Assembly: GCF_049389645.1 (NCBI RefSeq)
Contig: NZ_CP186540.1
Span: 2,170,001 to 2,234,000 of the forward strand
Source of the DNA: Alkalibacterium sp049389645
GTDB taxonomy: Bacteria > Bacillota > Bacilli > Lactobacillales > Carnobacteriaceae_A
DNA: 64,000 bases
Reading direction: 5' to 3'
Shown: positions 33,922 to 43,318 of the stretch, piece after piece
Layout of the letters: every line of letters starts with the position of its first letter
Position numbering within the stretch: the stretch's first letter is position 1
Made by a program: the position numbers and the translations under genes
Notes under the pieces: model-generated
What the model was told of the DNA's origin: nothing
Databases searched by the model: none
What the model saw: the letters and a program-made list of their open reading frames with translations, nothing else

Positions 33922-33937
33922 AGTAAAGCGTTTACAA
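33922..33937. promoter_or_regulatory. cre site of the msm-like operon
   Basis: AGTAAAGCGTTTACAA matches the CcpA consensus (core AAAGCGTTTACA). It sits just downstream of a TATGAT box (33908-33913), where bound CcpA would block transcription. Confidence 0.65.
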
Positions 33938-33950
33938 AGAGTGTTGTTTA

Positions 33951-33965
33951 AGTAAATATTTTACT
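33951..33965. promoter_or_regulatory. Operator candidate 2 of the msm-like operon
   Basis: AGTAAATATTTTACT, one base longer than the palindrome 118 bp upstream. The two copies flank the promoter and cre site, so looping or cooperative binding is possible. Confidence 0.5.
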
Positions 33966-33992
33966 AAAAGAATTATAAAAGGGGTAATTGCT

Positions 33993-35261
33993 ATGAACAG
34001 AAATTGGAAAAGATTATCGTTAACAGTAGGACTAGGAGCAGCTCTAATTTTGACAGCTTGTAATTCTGAAAGTTCTTCTGACGGAGATGCTACCTTAACT
34101 TACAGTATTTGGGATCAAGGTCAAGCTGCTGGCATGAATGCAATTGCAGATGCTTTTGAAGAGGAAAACCCTGGAATTAAAGTAAACGTAGAAGTAACGC
34201 CATGGGATCAGTATTGGACTAAACTCGAATCAGGTGCTCAAGGAGAAAGCTTACCCGATCTATTCTGGATGCACTCCAACGAATTTTCTAATTATTCAGA
34301 AGGCCAAATATTAATGGATGTTTCTGACTTGCCAAATGAAAGTGACACGCTTAGTATGGATGAATTTCCAGAAGAGTTAGTACAAGTTTATACAACTGAA
34401 GACGGCCAAATGTTAGGTGTACCTAAAGATTACGGCAATATTGGTTTATGGTACAACAAAGCCTTGTTCGATGAAGCAGGCTTAGATTATCCGGATGCCG
34501 AATGGACTTGGGATGATTTATTGGAAAATGCAGAAGCGCTTACTGATCTAGATAATGATGTATATGGTGTTCTAGCCCCTCTTAATAGGGAAGAAGGCTA
34601 TCATAACTTCATTTATCAAAATGGTGGGCACGTACTATCGGAAGATAAGACCACCTCTGGATTCAGAGAAGATGAGACCAAAGAAGCTGTACAGTGGTAC
34701 GCTGATTTGAGCGTCAAACATGGCGTATCACCTACAGTGGGACAATTTGCAGATAATACCAATTTAACATTCTTTCAATCTGGACGTGGTGCAATGGGAT
34801 TCTTCGGGTCTTGGATGATTTCACAATTAGCTGAAAACGAATATACGAACGAAAATGTTGATGTAGCACCAATGCCTAAAGGCACTCAAGACGCAGTCAT
34901 TTATAACGGTTTAGCTAACTCAGTATCAGCGTTTACAGATCATCCTGAACAGGCTCGTAAATTTTTAGAATATTTATCATCTGAAGAAGCTATGATTATT
35001 CAAGGTGAACACGGAAGCGCAATTCCAGCACTGAATGGGACGGATGTTTCCTTCCTAGATGCCTATCCTCAATTTAATACACAAATTTATCTAGATCAAA
35101 TGGAGCATCCAGTGATTAAGCCTTACTCTAAATTTACAGCTCGTTGGGAAGATGCAGAAAATCAAGCGTTGATCCCAGTTTTTAAAGGAGAGGCCACTGT
35201 TGAAGAAGTTTCTGAAACCATAATAACTGGAGTCGAAAAAGTTTTGGAAAGTGAAAAGTAA
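33993..35261 (+). CDS. Sugar-binding lipoprotein of ABC importer (MsmE-like)
   Basis: The 422-residue protein has lipobox LTAC (Cys23), then a type-1 extracellular solute-binding fold (TLTYSIWDQGQAAGMNAIADAFEEENPGI opening, WYNKALFDEAGL, and GAMGFFGSWM near residue 270). It captures oligosaccharides outside the cell for the two permeases downstream. Gene order (AraC regulator, binding protein, two permeases, alpha-galactosidase, sucrose phosphorylase) points to raffinose, stachyose, melibiose or related galactosides, as in Streptococcus mutans Msm. GGGG lies before the ATG. A hairpin between this gene and the permease gene may raise the amount of binding protein relative to permease. Confidence 0.88.
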   Translation: MNRNWKRLSLTVGLGAALILTACNSESSSDGDATLTYSIWDQGQAAGMNAIADAFEEENPGIKVNVEVTPWDQYWTKLESGAQGESLPDLFWMHSNEFSNYSEGQILMDVSDLPNESDTLSMDEFPEELVQVYTTEDGQMLGVPKDYGNIGLWYNKALFDEAGLDYPDAEWTWDDLLENAEALTDLDNDVYGVLAPLNREEGYHNFIYQNGGHVLSEDKTTSGFREDETKEAVQWYADLSVKHGVSPTVGQFADNTNLTFFQSGRGAMGFFGSWMISQLAENEYTNENVDVAPMPKGTQDAVIYNGLANSVSAFTDHPEQARKFLEYLSSEEAMIIQGEHGSAIPALNGTDVSFLDAYPQFNTQIYLDQMEHPVIKPYSKFTARWEDAENQALIPVFKGEATVEEVSETIITGVEKVLESEK

Positions 35262-35294
35262 TAAGATTCTCTGACTTTTTAATTGTTGCTGAAA

Positions 35295-35323
35295 ATGGGC
35301 CTGAGACAATTGTCTGGGCCCAT
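35295..35323 (+). promoter_or_regulatory. Intercistronic hairpin between binding-protein and permease genes
   Basis: ATGGGCC (35295-35301) and GGCCCAT (35317-35323) enclose a second palindrome AGACAATTGTCT. No T-run follows. Such hairpins commonly stabilise the upstream mRNA or cause partial termination. Confidence 0.55.
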
Positions 35324-35342
35324 ATTTATAGGGAGGTATATT

Positions 35343-36278
35343 ATGGAAGCTCAAAGTTCAAGCGTTAAGACTACAACTATTAAAAAAGCTAAATTCAATA
35401 AAAAAAAGAACATGATGTTTTGGGGATGGTTATTTATAACACCAACTTTGATTGGCCTATTAGTACTGAATATTTTTCCGGTTTTTCAAACTGTGTATTT
35501 AAGTTTTCACAACGTCAGTACTTTTGGTCAATCAACTTTTATAGGTTTAGATAATTATATTGAAATGTTTAATGATACGATTTTTTGGAAATCACTTAGT
35601 AATACGTTACTATACGCTGGGATACAGGTGCCCATCACTATAGTTCTATCTATTTTTGCAGCTGTTTTACTTAACTCTAAAATAAAAGGTTTGAGCGTAT
35701 ACAGAACATTATACTTTTTACCAATGATAGCTGCTCCAGCAGCAGTTGCGATGGTATGGAGATGGTTATTTAATTCTCAATACGGTCTGATAAATATAGT
35801 GATCGGTAGTTTAGGATTTGACGCAAATATTCAATGGTTATCAGATCCGAATCTCGTTCTGTGGGCCGTTATTATCGTAGGTGTATGGTCTAATATAGGA
35901 TATAACATGATACTGCTATTAGCGGGACTGCAAGAAATATCAAAAGATTATTATGAAGCAGCTACTATGGACGGTGCCAGTAAGGTGAGACAATTCTTCC
36001 AGATCACTTTACCTTTATTGACGCCGCAACTTTTCTTTGTATTAGTAACAAGTATCATTTCGGCGTTACAGGTTTTTGATGTCATTTTTGTTATGTTTGA
36101 TCTCACTAACCCAGCTCTCGCATCGGTCCAATCGCTCGTGTATGTATTTTTCCATGAATCTTACGTACTGAATGACAAAGGGTATGGATCAGCGATAATC
36201 ATTGTATTGGTAATAATTATCATGATTATTACAGCTATACAATTAGTCGGTCAGAAAAAATGGGTCAACTATGATTAG
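35343..36278 (+). CDS. Sugar ABC transporter permease (MsmF-like)
   Basis: The ATG at 35343 follows GGGAGG closely and is preferred over one at 35283, which lies before the intercistronic hairpin. The 311-residue protein has six membrane helices and the EAA loop EAATMDGASKVRQFFQITLP. It forms the membrane channel with the next gene's product. No ATPase gene accompanies the operon, so a shared MsmK/MsmX-type ATPase must come from elsewhere. Confidence 0.88.
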   Translation: MEAQSSSVKTTTIKKAKFNKKKNMMFWGWLFITPTLIGLLVLNIFPVFQTVYLSFHNVSTFGQSTFIGLDNYIEMFNDTIFWKSLSNTLLYAGIQVPITIVLSIFAAVLLNSKIKGLSVYRTLYFLPMIAAPAAVAMVWRWLFNSQYGLINIVIGSLGFDANIQWLSDPNLVLWAVIIVGVWSNIGYNMILLLAGLQEISKDYYEAATMDGASKVRQFFQITLPLLTPQLFFVLVTSIISALQVFDVIFVMFDLTNPALASVQSLVYVFFHESYVLNDKGYGSAIIIVLVIIIMIITAIQLVGQKKWVNYD

Positions 36279-36290
36279 GAGGAAATGAGT

Positions 36291-37118
36291 ATGCATAATA
36301 ATTTAAATATAAAAACTAAAACACTTATACACATTATATTGATTTTAGGTGCTATTGGTATGGTTCTCCCTTTTGTCTGGATGATATTGACTTCTGGAAA
36401 AACTGTAGCTGAATCTACATCACTACCACCACAAATCCTGCCAGCTAGTTTTAGATGGCAGAATTATTCCGAGGTTTGGAATGCCCTACCATTCATAAGT
36501 TTTTTCATTAACACAGGTCTCATGATATTCTTCAGAATCATCTCATCAACTTTATTCAGTGCAATGGCTGCTTTTGCCGTGGCAAAATTAGAATTTCCCG
36601 GGAAAAACATCTTTTTCATGATCGTTTTAACACAGATGATGATACCAGCTCAGATTTTTCTGACACCACAGTATTTACTTGTTCAAAATTTAGGTTTATT
36701 AAACACAGTTTCCGCACTAGTAATCCCAGGTGTAGTCTCAGCATTCGGTACATTTTTATTACGTCAATTTTTCATGAAATTGCCAGATGAATTAATGGAA
36801 GCAGCTACAATTGACGGTGCGAATATCTGGCAGATTTTCTATAAGATCTATTTGCCATTAGCTAAGTCTGGTTTAATATCATTAGCTATATTCACATCAT
36901 TATTTGCCTACAAGGATTTAATGTGGCCTTTAATCGTCAATATGTCTCAAGATAAAATGACTTTATCAGCTGGTTTGGCCAGTTTACAGGGACAATATGC
37001 TACGAACTATCCGGAACTAATGGCTGGATCAGTGCTGGCGATCATTCCTATGGTCATTTTGTATATATTCTTCCAAAAACGATTCATTCAAGGTATTGCA
37101 TCTACAGGAGGTAAATAA
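36291..37118 (+). CDS. Sugar ABC transporter permease (MsmG-like)
   Basis: Two ATGs lie 6 bases apart. The one at 36291 has better spacing (9 bases) from AGGAGG than the one at 36285. The protein has about 275 residues, six membrane helices and the EAA loop EAATIDGANIWQIFYKIYLP, and ends QKRFIQGIASTGGK in the manner of MalG-type permeases. Its stop codon overlaps the alpha-galactosidase start (TAATG), so the two are translationally coupled. Confidence 0.88.
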   Translation: MHNNLNIKTKTLIHIILILGAIGMVLPFVWMILTSGKTVAESTSLPPQILPASFRWQNYSEVWNALPFISFFINTGLMIFFRIISSTLFSAMAAFAVAKLEFPGKNIFFMIVLTQMMIPAQIFLTPQYLLVQNLGLLNTVSALVIPGVVSAFGTFLLRQFFMKLPDELMEAATIDGANIWQIFYKIYLPLAKSGLISLAIFTSLFAYKDLMWPLIVNMSQDKMTLSAGLASLQGQYATNYPELMAGSVLAIIPMVILYIFFQKRFIQGIASTGGK

Positions 37119-39349
37119 TGAATATTTTTTACAATGAAAAAACTAAAAGTTTCCATATGAAAAACGACATTGTTAGTTATCAGTTTTCAATAGAACAAGG
37201 AAAGTATTTAACACATAATTATTGGGGAAAAGCTGTTTCAGATAATCAGTCAAAATCAGACTATCGCTATGCAGACCGTTCTTTTAGCGTGATACCTAAT
37301 GAAATAAAAGGTCGAGAGTTTTCATTAACGACATTGCCACAGGAATTTCCAGGAGATAATAATGGTGATTATAGAGAATCAGCACTGAGTATTCGATATA
37401 AAGACGGATCGTTCAATACAGCTTTAGAATATGATTCCTTTGAAATAATTGAAGGTAAGCCAGGTATAGATGGATTACCTGCTACTTATATTAGTAGAGA
37501 TAATGAAGCAAAAACACTGAAGATCACTTTAGTGGATAATAGTAAAAAACTAGAGGTCCATCTCTTTTATACGATATTTGAAAATTATGGCGTCATCACC
37601 CGTTCCACAGAGATAATCAATAATAATGTTGAGGCAATTGAAATAGAAAAACTATTGAGTGCTTCTGTAGATTTTGATCATTCAAATTTTGACCTTGTTC
37701 AGCTGCCAGGTGCCTGGGGTAGAGAAAGAGAAATTGAAAGAGACAAACTCTCTAGAGGTGTACACAAACTAGATTCAAAAAGAGGGACAACTAGTCATAC
37801 TTATCAACCATTTATGGCCTTAACTGATCCGGACACAACTGAACACAGTGGCGAAGTTTACGGGATGCACTTTGTTTATTCGGGAGAATTTGTAGCCAAT
37901 GTAGAAGTTGATGAATATCGAAAAACGAGAATGCAAATGGGCATAAGTCCTGAACACTTTTCCTGGAAATTGAATAAGGGAGACATTTTTCAAGCTCCTG
38001 AAGTAGTCATGGTATATAGTGATCAAGGATTAAATAAGATGTCTCAGGACCTTCATCAACTTTATCAAAACAACTTAATTAGGGGTGAACATCAAAATAA
38101 AGAACGCCCCGTTTTAATCAATAATTGGGAAGGGACCTACTTTGATTTTACTGAAGATAAAATAGAAAATATGGCTGAAGAAGCAGCTAGTTTGGGTATT
38201 GAATTATTTGTATTAGATGATGGGTGGTTTGGAAAGAGAGACGACGATCTTTCATCATTAGGAGATTGGTTTGAATACAAAGCTAAATTACCGAACGGTT
38301 TGAAAGCTTTGGCAGAAAAAATAAAAAGTAAAGGGCTCAAATTTGGGCTTTGGTTTGAACCGGAAATGATATCAGAAGATAGTGACTTATATCGAAATCA
38401 CCCAGAATGGGTGCTCAAAGCCAAGGACAGTGCTCCGTCACAGGGAAGAGACCAGTTCGTCATTGATTACAGTCAAAAAGAAGCCAGAGATCATGTGTTG
38501 AATCAAATGAAACAGATTTTGGATGACGTGCCTATCGATTATATTAAATGGGATTATAATCGTAATATGAGTGAATTGGGATCGCAGAATCCAGCCATTC
38601 GAGATGGCGAAGTAGCGCATAGATTCATCTTGGGCTTATATGAAATGTTGGAAAACTTAACTAGTACGTATCCTCACATCTTATGGGAAAGCTGTTCGGG
38701 TGGGGGCGGACGATATGACCCAGGCATGTTACATTATATGCCTCAGACGTGGACATCCGACAATACTGATGCTGTAGCAAGATTGGAGATCCAAACAGGA
38801 ACAAGTATGACCATGCCGATTAGCTCTATGGGATCCCATGTGTCAGCGGTTCCTAATCATCAGGTTAATCGTATCACCTCTCTTAAGATGAGAGGCGATG
38901 TAGCGATGGCAGGTAATCTCGGGTATGAACTGGATGTAACCCAAATGAATGATGATGACAAAGAAACAGTGAGAAATCAGATAGACTTTTATAAAGAGAA
39001 TCGCTCGTTGATACAATTTGGAACATTCTACCGAATAATAAGTCCGTTTGATTCAAAAGACAGTACATCCTGGATGATAGTGAATCAAGCAAAAGATGAA
39101 GCTCTAATGTATTTTTACAAAATACTGGATCGTGCCAATACTCTATCAGCAAGAGTCAAATTCAAAGGCCTTCAACCAGAATTTCTTTACCAAGTAAATA
39201 AATCAGAGTCATGTTACTATGGTGACGAGTTAATGAATAAAGGGATTTATATAGACCCTGTGGTACCAGTGGAGGGTAGCACTGAACCTCACCCGATTGG
39301 AGATTTCAGGAGTGAAATCATTAAAATATCCAAGGTGACTAATGATTAA
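37118..39349 (+). CDS. aga: Alpha-galactosidase (GH36)
   Basis: The 743-residue protein has the GH36 layout: N-terminal beta-supersandwich (about 1-325), TIM barrel (330-650) and C-terminal beta-domain. Signatures: LDDGWFGKRDDD (367-378), LKFGLWFEPEMIS (407-419), nucleophile Asp479 in YIKWDYNR, ESCSGGGGRYDPGM, and acid/base Asp548 in TWTSDNTDAV. It removes terminal alpha-galactose from melibiose, raffinose and stachyose in the cytoplasm; no signal peptide is present. The sucrose left from raffinose is handled by sucrose phosphorylase two genes downstream. It overlaps the permease gene by one base. Confidence 0.93.
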   Translation: MNIFYNEKTKSFHMKNDIVSYQFSIEQGKYLTHNYWGKAVSDNQSKSDYRYADRSFSVIPNEIKGREFSLTTLPQEFPGDNNGDYRESALSIRYKDGSFNTALEYDSFEIIEGKPGIDGLPATYISRDNEAKTLKITLVDNSKKLEVHLFYTIFENYGVITRSTEIINNNVEAIEIEKLLSASVDFDHSNFDLVQLPGAWGREREIERDKLSRGVHKLDSKRGTTSHTYQPFMALTDPDTTEHSGEVYGMHFVYSGEFVANVEVDEYRKTRMQMGISPEHFSWKLNKGDIFQAPEVVMVYSDQGLNKMSQDLHQLYQNNLIRGEHQNKERPVLINNWEGTYFDFTEDKIENMAEEAASLGIELFVLDDGWFGKRDDDLSSLGDWFEYKAKLPNGLKALAEKIKSKGLKFGLWFEPEMISEDSDLYRNHPEWVLKAKDSAPSQGRDQFVIDYSQKEARDHVLNQMKQILDDVPIDYIKWDYNRNMSELGSQNPAIRDGEVAHRFILGLYEMLENLTSTYPHILWESCSGGGGRYDPGMLHYMPQTWTSDNTDAVARLEIQTGTSMTMPISSMGSHVSAVPNHQVNRITSLKMRGDVAMAGNLGYELDVTQMNDDDKETVRNQIDFYKENRSLIQFGTFYRIISPFDSKDSTSWMIVNQAKDEALMYFYKILDRANTLSARVKFKGLQPEFLYQVNKSESCYYGDELMNKGIYIDPVVPVEGSTEPHPIGDFRSEIIKISKVTND

Positions 39350-39539
39350 ATAGTAGAATTTCAAAAGGTGTTAATAAGAAATCAAAATCTTATTAACACC
39401 TTTAATAATAAAATCAAAAGTTACATTTATTAATATTAATGATATGTAGGAAGAACGTCTCCGTGGAAAGATGCTTACTATTTCAATGAAGGGCTGCAAG
39501 ATGTAATTTAACTTTTTCAAAATGAAAGGAAGTAAGAGG

Positions 39540-40175
39540 TTGAATAAAAGCACGAAGATTTTATTAATGTTATTGGGGATATTCATTTTGGGAGTTTCAA
39601 TATCGTTTTTAAGATATGGAGCTTTGGGTACAGATCCGTACACTACTATGAACTTGGGCGTTAGTTCAGCAGTAGGGCTCTCATTTGGTGTTTACCAAAT
39701 GTTTATAAATTTCATTTTATTTATTCTCGTTTTATTATTTAAACGAGAAACGATTGGCATAGGAACTATTGTGAATATGATAATGGTTGGATACACTTCT
39801 GATATTGTTTTCTTTTATTTATTGAACGAAATGCCAGCTCAACCTGTATTTTTATTGCGTTTAACGGTGACAGTACTTGCTACTGCCTTAGCCTGTGTTG
39901 GAATTTCAATGTACATGGAAGCTGAACTTGGAATAGCTCCTTATGATGCTTTAGCAATTTTAATCATCGATAAAAGCAACCAGCGTATTCCATTTTTTGT
40001 TGCCCGTATGTTTGTTGATATTTTAGCAGTAATAATAGGGTTTAATTTTGGAGCTGTGGTGGGAATAGGGACTTTAATGCTGGCAGTTCTTACTGGTCCT
40101 TTGGTACAATTGATTCGTGAAAAGATTATTAAACCGATTCTAACAAATAAGTTTCCAGTTGCAGAAATAAAATAA
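39540..40175 (+). CDS. YczE/YitT-type integral membrane protein
   Basis: A TTG start at 39540 fits the AAAGGAAGTAAGAGG upstream better than the ATG at 39522, which lies inside that stretch. The protein has 211 residues and five to six membrane helices. It begins TKILLMLLGIFILGVSISFLRYGALGTDPYT, as in the YczE/YyaS/YitT group, whose function is poorly known. It is inserted between alpha-galactosidase and sucrose phosphorylase, where streptococcal msm operons have no such gene. The 170-bp gap upstream may hold its own promoter. A transport or export role is a guess. Confidence 0.75.
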   Translation: MNKSTKILLMLLGIFILGVSISFLRYGALGTDPYTTMNLGVSSAVGLSFGVYQMFINFILFILVLLFKRETIGIGTIVNMIMVGYTSDIVFFYLLNEMPAQPVFLLRLTVTVLATALACVGISMYMEAELGIAPYDALAILIIDKSNQRIPFFVARMFVDILAVIIGFNFGAVVGIGTLMLAVLTGPLVQLIREKIIKPILTNKFPVAEIK

Positions 40176-40193
40176 TAAGGAGGAATAAAATTT

Positions 40194-41639
40194 ATGAAGA
40201 TACAAAACAAAGTGATGCTGATCACTTACGCAGACAGTTTAGGAAAAGATTTCAAGGAGCTATCCGGTATATTAGATGAACATTACTCTAAAGCTATAGG
40301 AGGTATTCATCTACTACCGTTTTTCCCTTCAACAGGGGATCGCGGATTCGCTCCAAGTGATTACACCGTCGTTGATCCTAAATTCGGAACGTGGCAAGCA
40401 GTAGAGGAATTAGGAGAAAAATATTATCTGATGTTTGACTTTATGATAAATCATATTTCCAGAGAATCTACATTCTTTCAAGATTACAAAAAAAAGCATG
40501 ATGCATCAATTTACAAAGATATGTTTATTGAAATCAGTGACTTTTTCAAAGACGGAGGACCTACTCAAGAGGATATCGATCTGATTTATAAACGCAAAGA
40601 TGTGGCTCCTTTTCAAGAAGTAGAGTTCAACGATGGCAGCAAAGAGAAAGTTTGGAATACATTTGGGGAAGAACAAATCGATTTAGACGTCACGAAAGAG
40701 GTCACGAAAGATTTTATCAGAGATACAATAAAAGATATGGCCAGTCATGGCTGTTCGTTGATTCGGTTGGACGCCTTTGCCTATGCGATAAAAAAATTAA
40801 ATACCAATTGTTTCTTTGTCGAACCAGAGATTTGGGAATTATTGGATGAAGTAAAAAGCGAAGCGGCAAAATATCAGATAGAAGTGTTGCCGGAGATTCA
40901 TGAACATTATTCTATTCAAATGAAAATAGCTGATCATGACTATTACATCTATGATTTTGCTTTACCTATGGTAGTTCTCTATTCGATATATAGCGGAAAA
41001 ACTAATCGCTTGGCATCTTGGTTAGCTAAGAGCCCAATGAAACAGTTTACGACACTCGATACACATGATGGAATAGGCGTGGTGGATGCGAAAGACATTT
41101 TATCTGATGAAGAACTAAGTTACACATCAGATAAATTATATGACGTTGGGGCAAACGTGAAAAAAGTTTATTCATCAGAGAGTTATAACAATTTAGATAT
41201 ATATCAAATCAACACCACGTATTTCAGCGCTTTAGGCAATGAAGATGAAAGTTATCTGCTAGCCAGAGCAATCCAAATTTTCGCACCGGGAATTCCGCAA
41301 GTATACTATGTTGGTTTACTGGCTGGAGAAAATGATATAAAACTGCTGGAAAGTACAAAAGAAGGTAGAAATATCAATCGTCACTACTATTCAAAAGACG
41401 AAGTACAAGATGAAATGAGCAGACCAGTGGTTAGAAAGTTAAAAGAACTGCTAGAGTTCAGGAATGTATCAAAAGCGTTTGACTTGGAAGGATCGATCAT
41501 TACCGAAACTCCCTCAGAGTCAGAGATTATTATAACGAGAGAGAGTAAAGATAAAGAGTCGATTGCGATATTTAAAGCTGATTTTAAAACTAGGGAATTT
41601 ACTATTACTGAAAATGATACTTTGATTTTTCAGCAGTAA
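40194..41639 (+). CDS. gtfA: Sucrose phosphorylase (GH13_18)
   Basis: The 481-residue protein opens MKIQNKVMLITYADSLGKDF, as known sucrose phosphorylases do, and shows LLPFFPSTGDRGFAPSDY (40-57). The catalytic set is nucleophile Asp193 (LIRLDAF), acid/base Glu234 (VLPEIHE) and Asp292 (TLDTHDG), within two residues of the Bifidobacterium enzyme. It splits sucrose with phosphate to alpha-glucose 1-phosphate and fructose, saving one ATP. After alpha-galactosidase has cut raffinose, this enzyme consumes the sucrose. The related sucrose 6-phosphate phosphorylase is an alternative. GGAGG precedes the ATG. Confidence 0.9.
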   Translation: MKIQNKVMLITYADSLGKDFKELSGILDEHYSKAIGGIHLLPFFPSTGDRGFAPSDYTVVDPKFGTWQAVEELGEKYYLMFDFMINHISRESTFFQDYKKKHDASIYKDMFIEISDFFKDGGPTQEDIDLIYKRKDVAPFQEVEFNDGSKEKVWNTFGEEQIDLDVTKEVTKDFIRDTIKDMASHGCSLIRLDAFAYAIKKLNTNCFFVEPEIWELLDEVKSEAAKYQIEVLPEIHEHYSIQMKIADHDYYIYDFALPMVVLYSIYSGKTNRLASWLAKSPMKQFTTLDTHDGIGVVDAKDILSDEELSYTSDKLYDVGANVKKVYSSESYNNLDIYQINTTYFSALGNEDESYLLARAIQIFAPGIPQVYYVGLLAGENDIKLLESTKEGRNINRHYYSKDEVQDEMSRPVVRKLKELLEFRNVSKAFDLEGSIITETPSESEIIITRESKDKESIAIFKADFKTREFTITENDTLIFQQ

Positions 41640-41781
41640 GAACCTTGGATTATCGTTCGTATTAATCTAATTGTTAAGACTTTAGTGTTATCTAGTATTT
41701 TTGAATTTTCAATAATTTAAAAAGTGATCAGTTAAACTGTTAAAAACTACTTGATGATTAAAATTAGTAATCTATTGAATA

Positions 41782-41831
41782 AAATACCAAGTATCCTGCA
41801 TGATATATTATATGCAGGATACTTGGTATTT
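41782..41831. terminator. Long perfect-stem terminator after gtfA
   Basis: Perfect 20-bp arms: AAATACCAAGTATCCTGCAT (41782-41801) and its complement (41812-41831) around a 10-base AT loop. The T-tract is weak on the plus strand, and the stem is symmetrical, so it can act in both directions. Confidence 0.75.
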
Positions 41832-41849
41832 GTTTGTTTAAAATCAGAC

Positions 41850-41955
41850 TAATTGTATCGATTCGCTTTTCAATGCATGAAGTATAAAAAAATTCAAGTT
41901 GGGAGTTAGTTCTCTCAAACGTTCCTCTGGATATGTTTTTTTCTTGAGCATGATT
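41850..41955 (-). pseudogene. Degenerate C-terminal fragment of a TetR-type regulator
   Basis: Read on the minus strand, one frame gives PEERLRELTPNLNFFILHALKSES. This matches the end of the TetR-like protein at 46171-46620 (MERLRELTPFLKKVTLNTLR), and the DNA shares GGAGTTAGTTCTCTCAA with that gene. There is no start, no ribosome binding site and no further coding sequence upstream, so only a fragment remains. Confidence 0.5.
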
Positions 41956-41981
41956 AGGGAAAATAAACATTTTTATTTTGC

Positions 41982-42011
41982 TTGACTAATATTGAAATGA
42001 TATGTTAGAGT
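41982..42011 (+). promoter_or_regulatory. Putative promoter of the chvE-gguAB operon
   Basis: TTGACT (41982-41987) and TAGAGT (42006-42011) with 18 bases between; the operator candidate lies directly downstream. Confidence 0.4.
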
Positions 42012-42022
42012 ATACTTACTAG

Positions 42023-42047
42023 TTAGTTGATTAAACAAACAAACTAA
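42023..42047. promoter_or_regulatory. XylR-like operator before chvE-type gene
   Basis: TTAGTT (42023) and AACTAA (42042-42047) half-sites flank an AAACAAAC-rich centre, close to the Firmicutes XylR operator style (TTAGTTTGTTT ... AACAAACTAA). It lies where a repressor would block the start of transcription. Confidence 0.5.
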
Positions 42048-42179
42048 ATAGTTTCATAAATGTAAGGGTTTTAAAAGAGTATAGCAATAATTAAGTATAG
42101 TTGGTTTACTTATTAATTATAAAATGAAAACGCTATATATGATTTAAAACCAAAATAAAACAAGAAGGAGCAATGTCTG

Positions 42180-43250
42180 ATGAAAAAAGCATTTGCAATA
42201 GCAGGATTGGTTTCTGTTAGTTTACTTACAGCTGCATGTTCAGAAAGTGGTTCGGGCGCAGAAAATGAAACAGTTGGTATCTCTATGCCGGATAAGTCTC
42301 TTGAAAGATGGGAAAAAGACGGTAACAATATGGTCACTGAGTTAGAAGGTCTTGGTTACAATGTCGATATTCAATATGCTCAAGGTGAAACTCAAACACA
42401 ATCTGAGCAAATTGAAAATATGATTACAAAAAAAGTAGATGCTTTAATTATCGCACCAGTTGACGGTAGTACATTATCTGACCCAGTAAATCTAGCAGCC
42501 AATCAAGATATTCCAGTAATAGCTTATGATCGATTAATAATGAACACTGAAAATCTTGACTATTACACAACGTTCGATTTAGTTACAGTAGGTGAAATCC
42601 AAGGACAGTATATCGTTGATGCACTGGATCTGGATAATACTGATGAATCATTCAACATTGAATTGTTTGGTGGAGCACCTGATGATAACAACGCGCGATT
42701 CTTCTTTGAAGGTGCAATGAATGTGATGCAACCTTATATGGATGAAGGTCAACTGATTGTACAAAGTGGGCAAGTTAATTTTAATTCTGTAGCTACTGAA
42801 TCCTGGAGTGCTTCAAATGCTCAAACTCGAATGGATAATTTATTGACAGGTCATTACACAGATAAAGATGTAGATGCTATCCTGGCTCAAAATGATGCTA
42901 TTGCTCAAGGTGTAGTTTCTTCATTAGTAAGCATGGGCTATGGTAGCGAATCTAGACCGATGCCTATTATTACTGGTCAGGATGCTGAAGTATCCTCAGT
43001 CAATTCTATCATTGAAGGTAACCAAACAATGACTGTATTTAAAGATACTAGTGCTCTTGCAAAAGCAGCAGCAGCAATTGTAGATGCAATTCTTAATGGC
43101 GATGAACCTGAAGTAAATGATACAGAATCATTTGATAATAATGAAAAAGTTATCCCAACCTATTTGCTAGATCCGATAGCAGTTGATGCAGAAAACTACC
43201 AAGAAATTCTAATCGATAGCGGATATATAGATAGCTCAGACGTAGAATAA
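42180..43250 (+). CDS. chvE: ChvE/XylF-type monosaccharide-binding lipoprotein
   Basis: The 356-residue protein has lipobox LTAAC (Cys20), then a periplasmic-binding-protein fold of the ChvE/XylF type: VGISMPDKSLERWEKDGNNM, KKVDALIIAPVDG, NQDIPVIAYDRLI, AQNDAIAQGVV and ITGQDAEVSSV. These bind aldoses such as xylose, glucose, galactose or arabinose. The next two genes supply the matching ATPase and permease (GguA and GguB in Agrobacterium). The upstream XylR-like operator favours xylose as an inducer (inference). AAGGAG precedes the ATG. Confidence 0.87.
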   Translation: MKKAFAIAGLVSVSLLTAACSESGSGAENETVGISMPDKSLERWEKDGNNMVTELEGLGYNVDIQYAQGETQTQSEQIENMITKKVDALIIAPVDGSTLSDPVNLAANQDIPVIAYDRLIMNTENLDYYTTFDLVTVGEIQGQYIVDALDLDNTDESFNIELFGGAPDDNNARFFFEGAMNVMQPYMDEGQLIVQSGQVNFNSVATESWSASNAQTRMDNLLTGHYTDKDVDAILAQNDAIAQGVVSSLVSMGYGSESRPMPIITGQDAEVSSVNSIIEGNQTMTVFKDTSALAKAAAAIVDAILNGDEPEVNDTESFDNNEKVIPTYLLDPIAVDAENYQEILIDSGYIDSSDVE

Positions 43251-43260
43251 TTCTTCATCG

Positions 43261-43294
43261 TAGGTTATCCTTTCTCTCTAGATTGGGTAACCTA
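43261..43294 (+). promoter_or_regulatory. Intercistronic hairpin chvE/gguA
   Basis: TAGGTTATCC (43261-43270) and GGGTAACCTA (43285-43294) pair with one mismatch; no strong T-run. Likely an mRNA stabiliser or partial terminator, as after the MsmE-type gene. Confidence 0.55.
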
Positions 43295-43318
43295 TATTAT
43301 TTTGAAAGGAGTGTAGTC

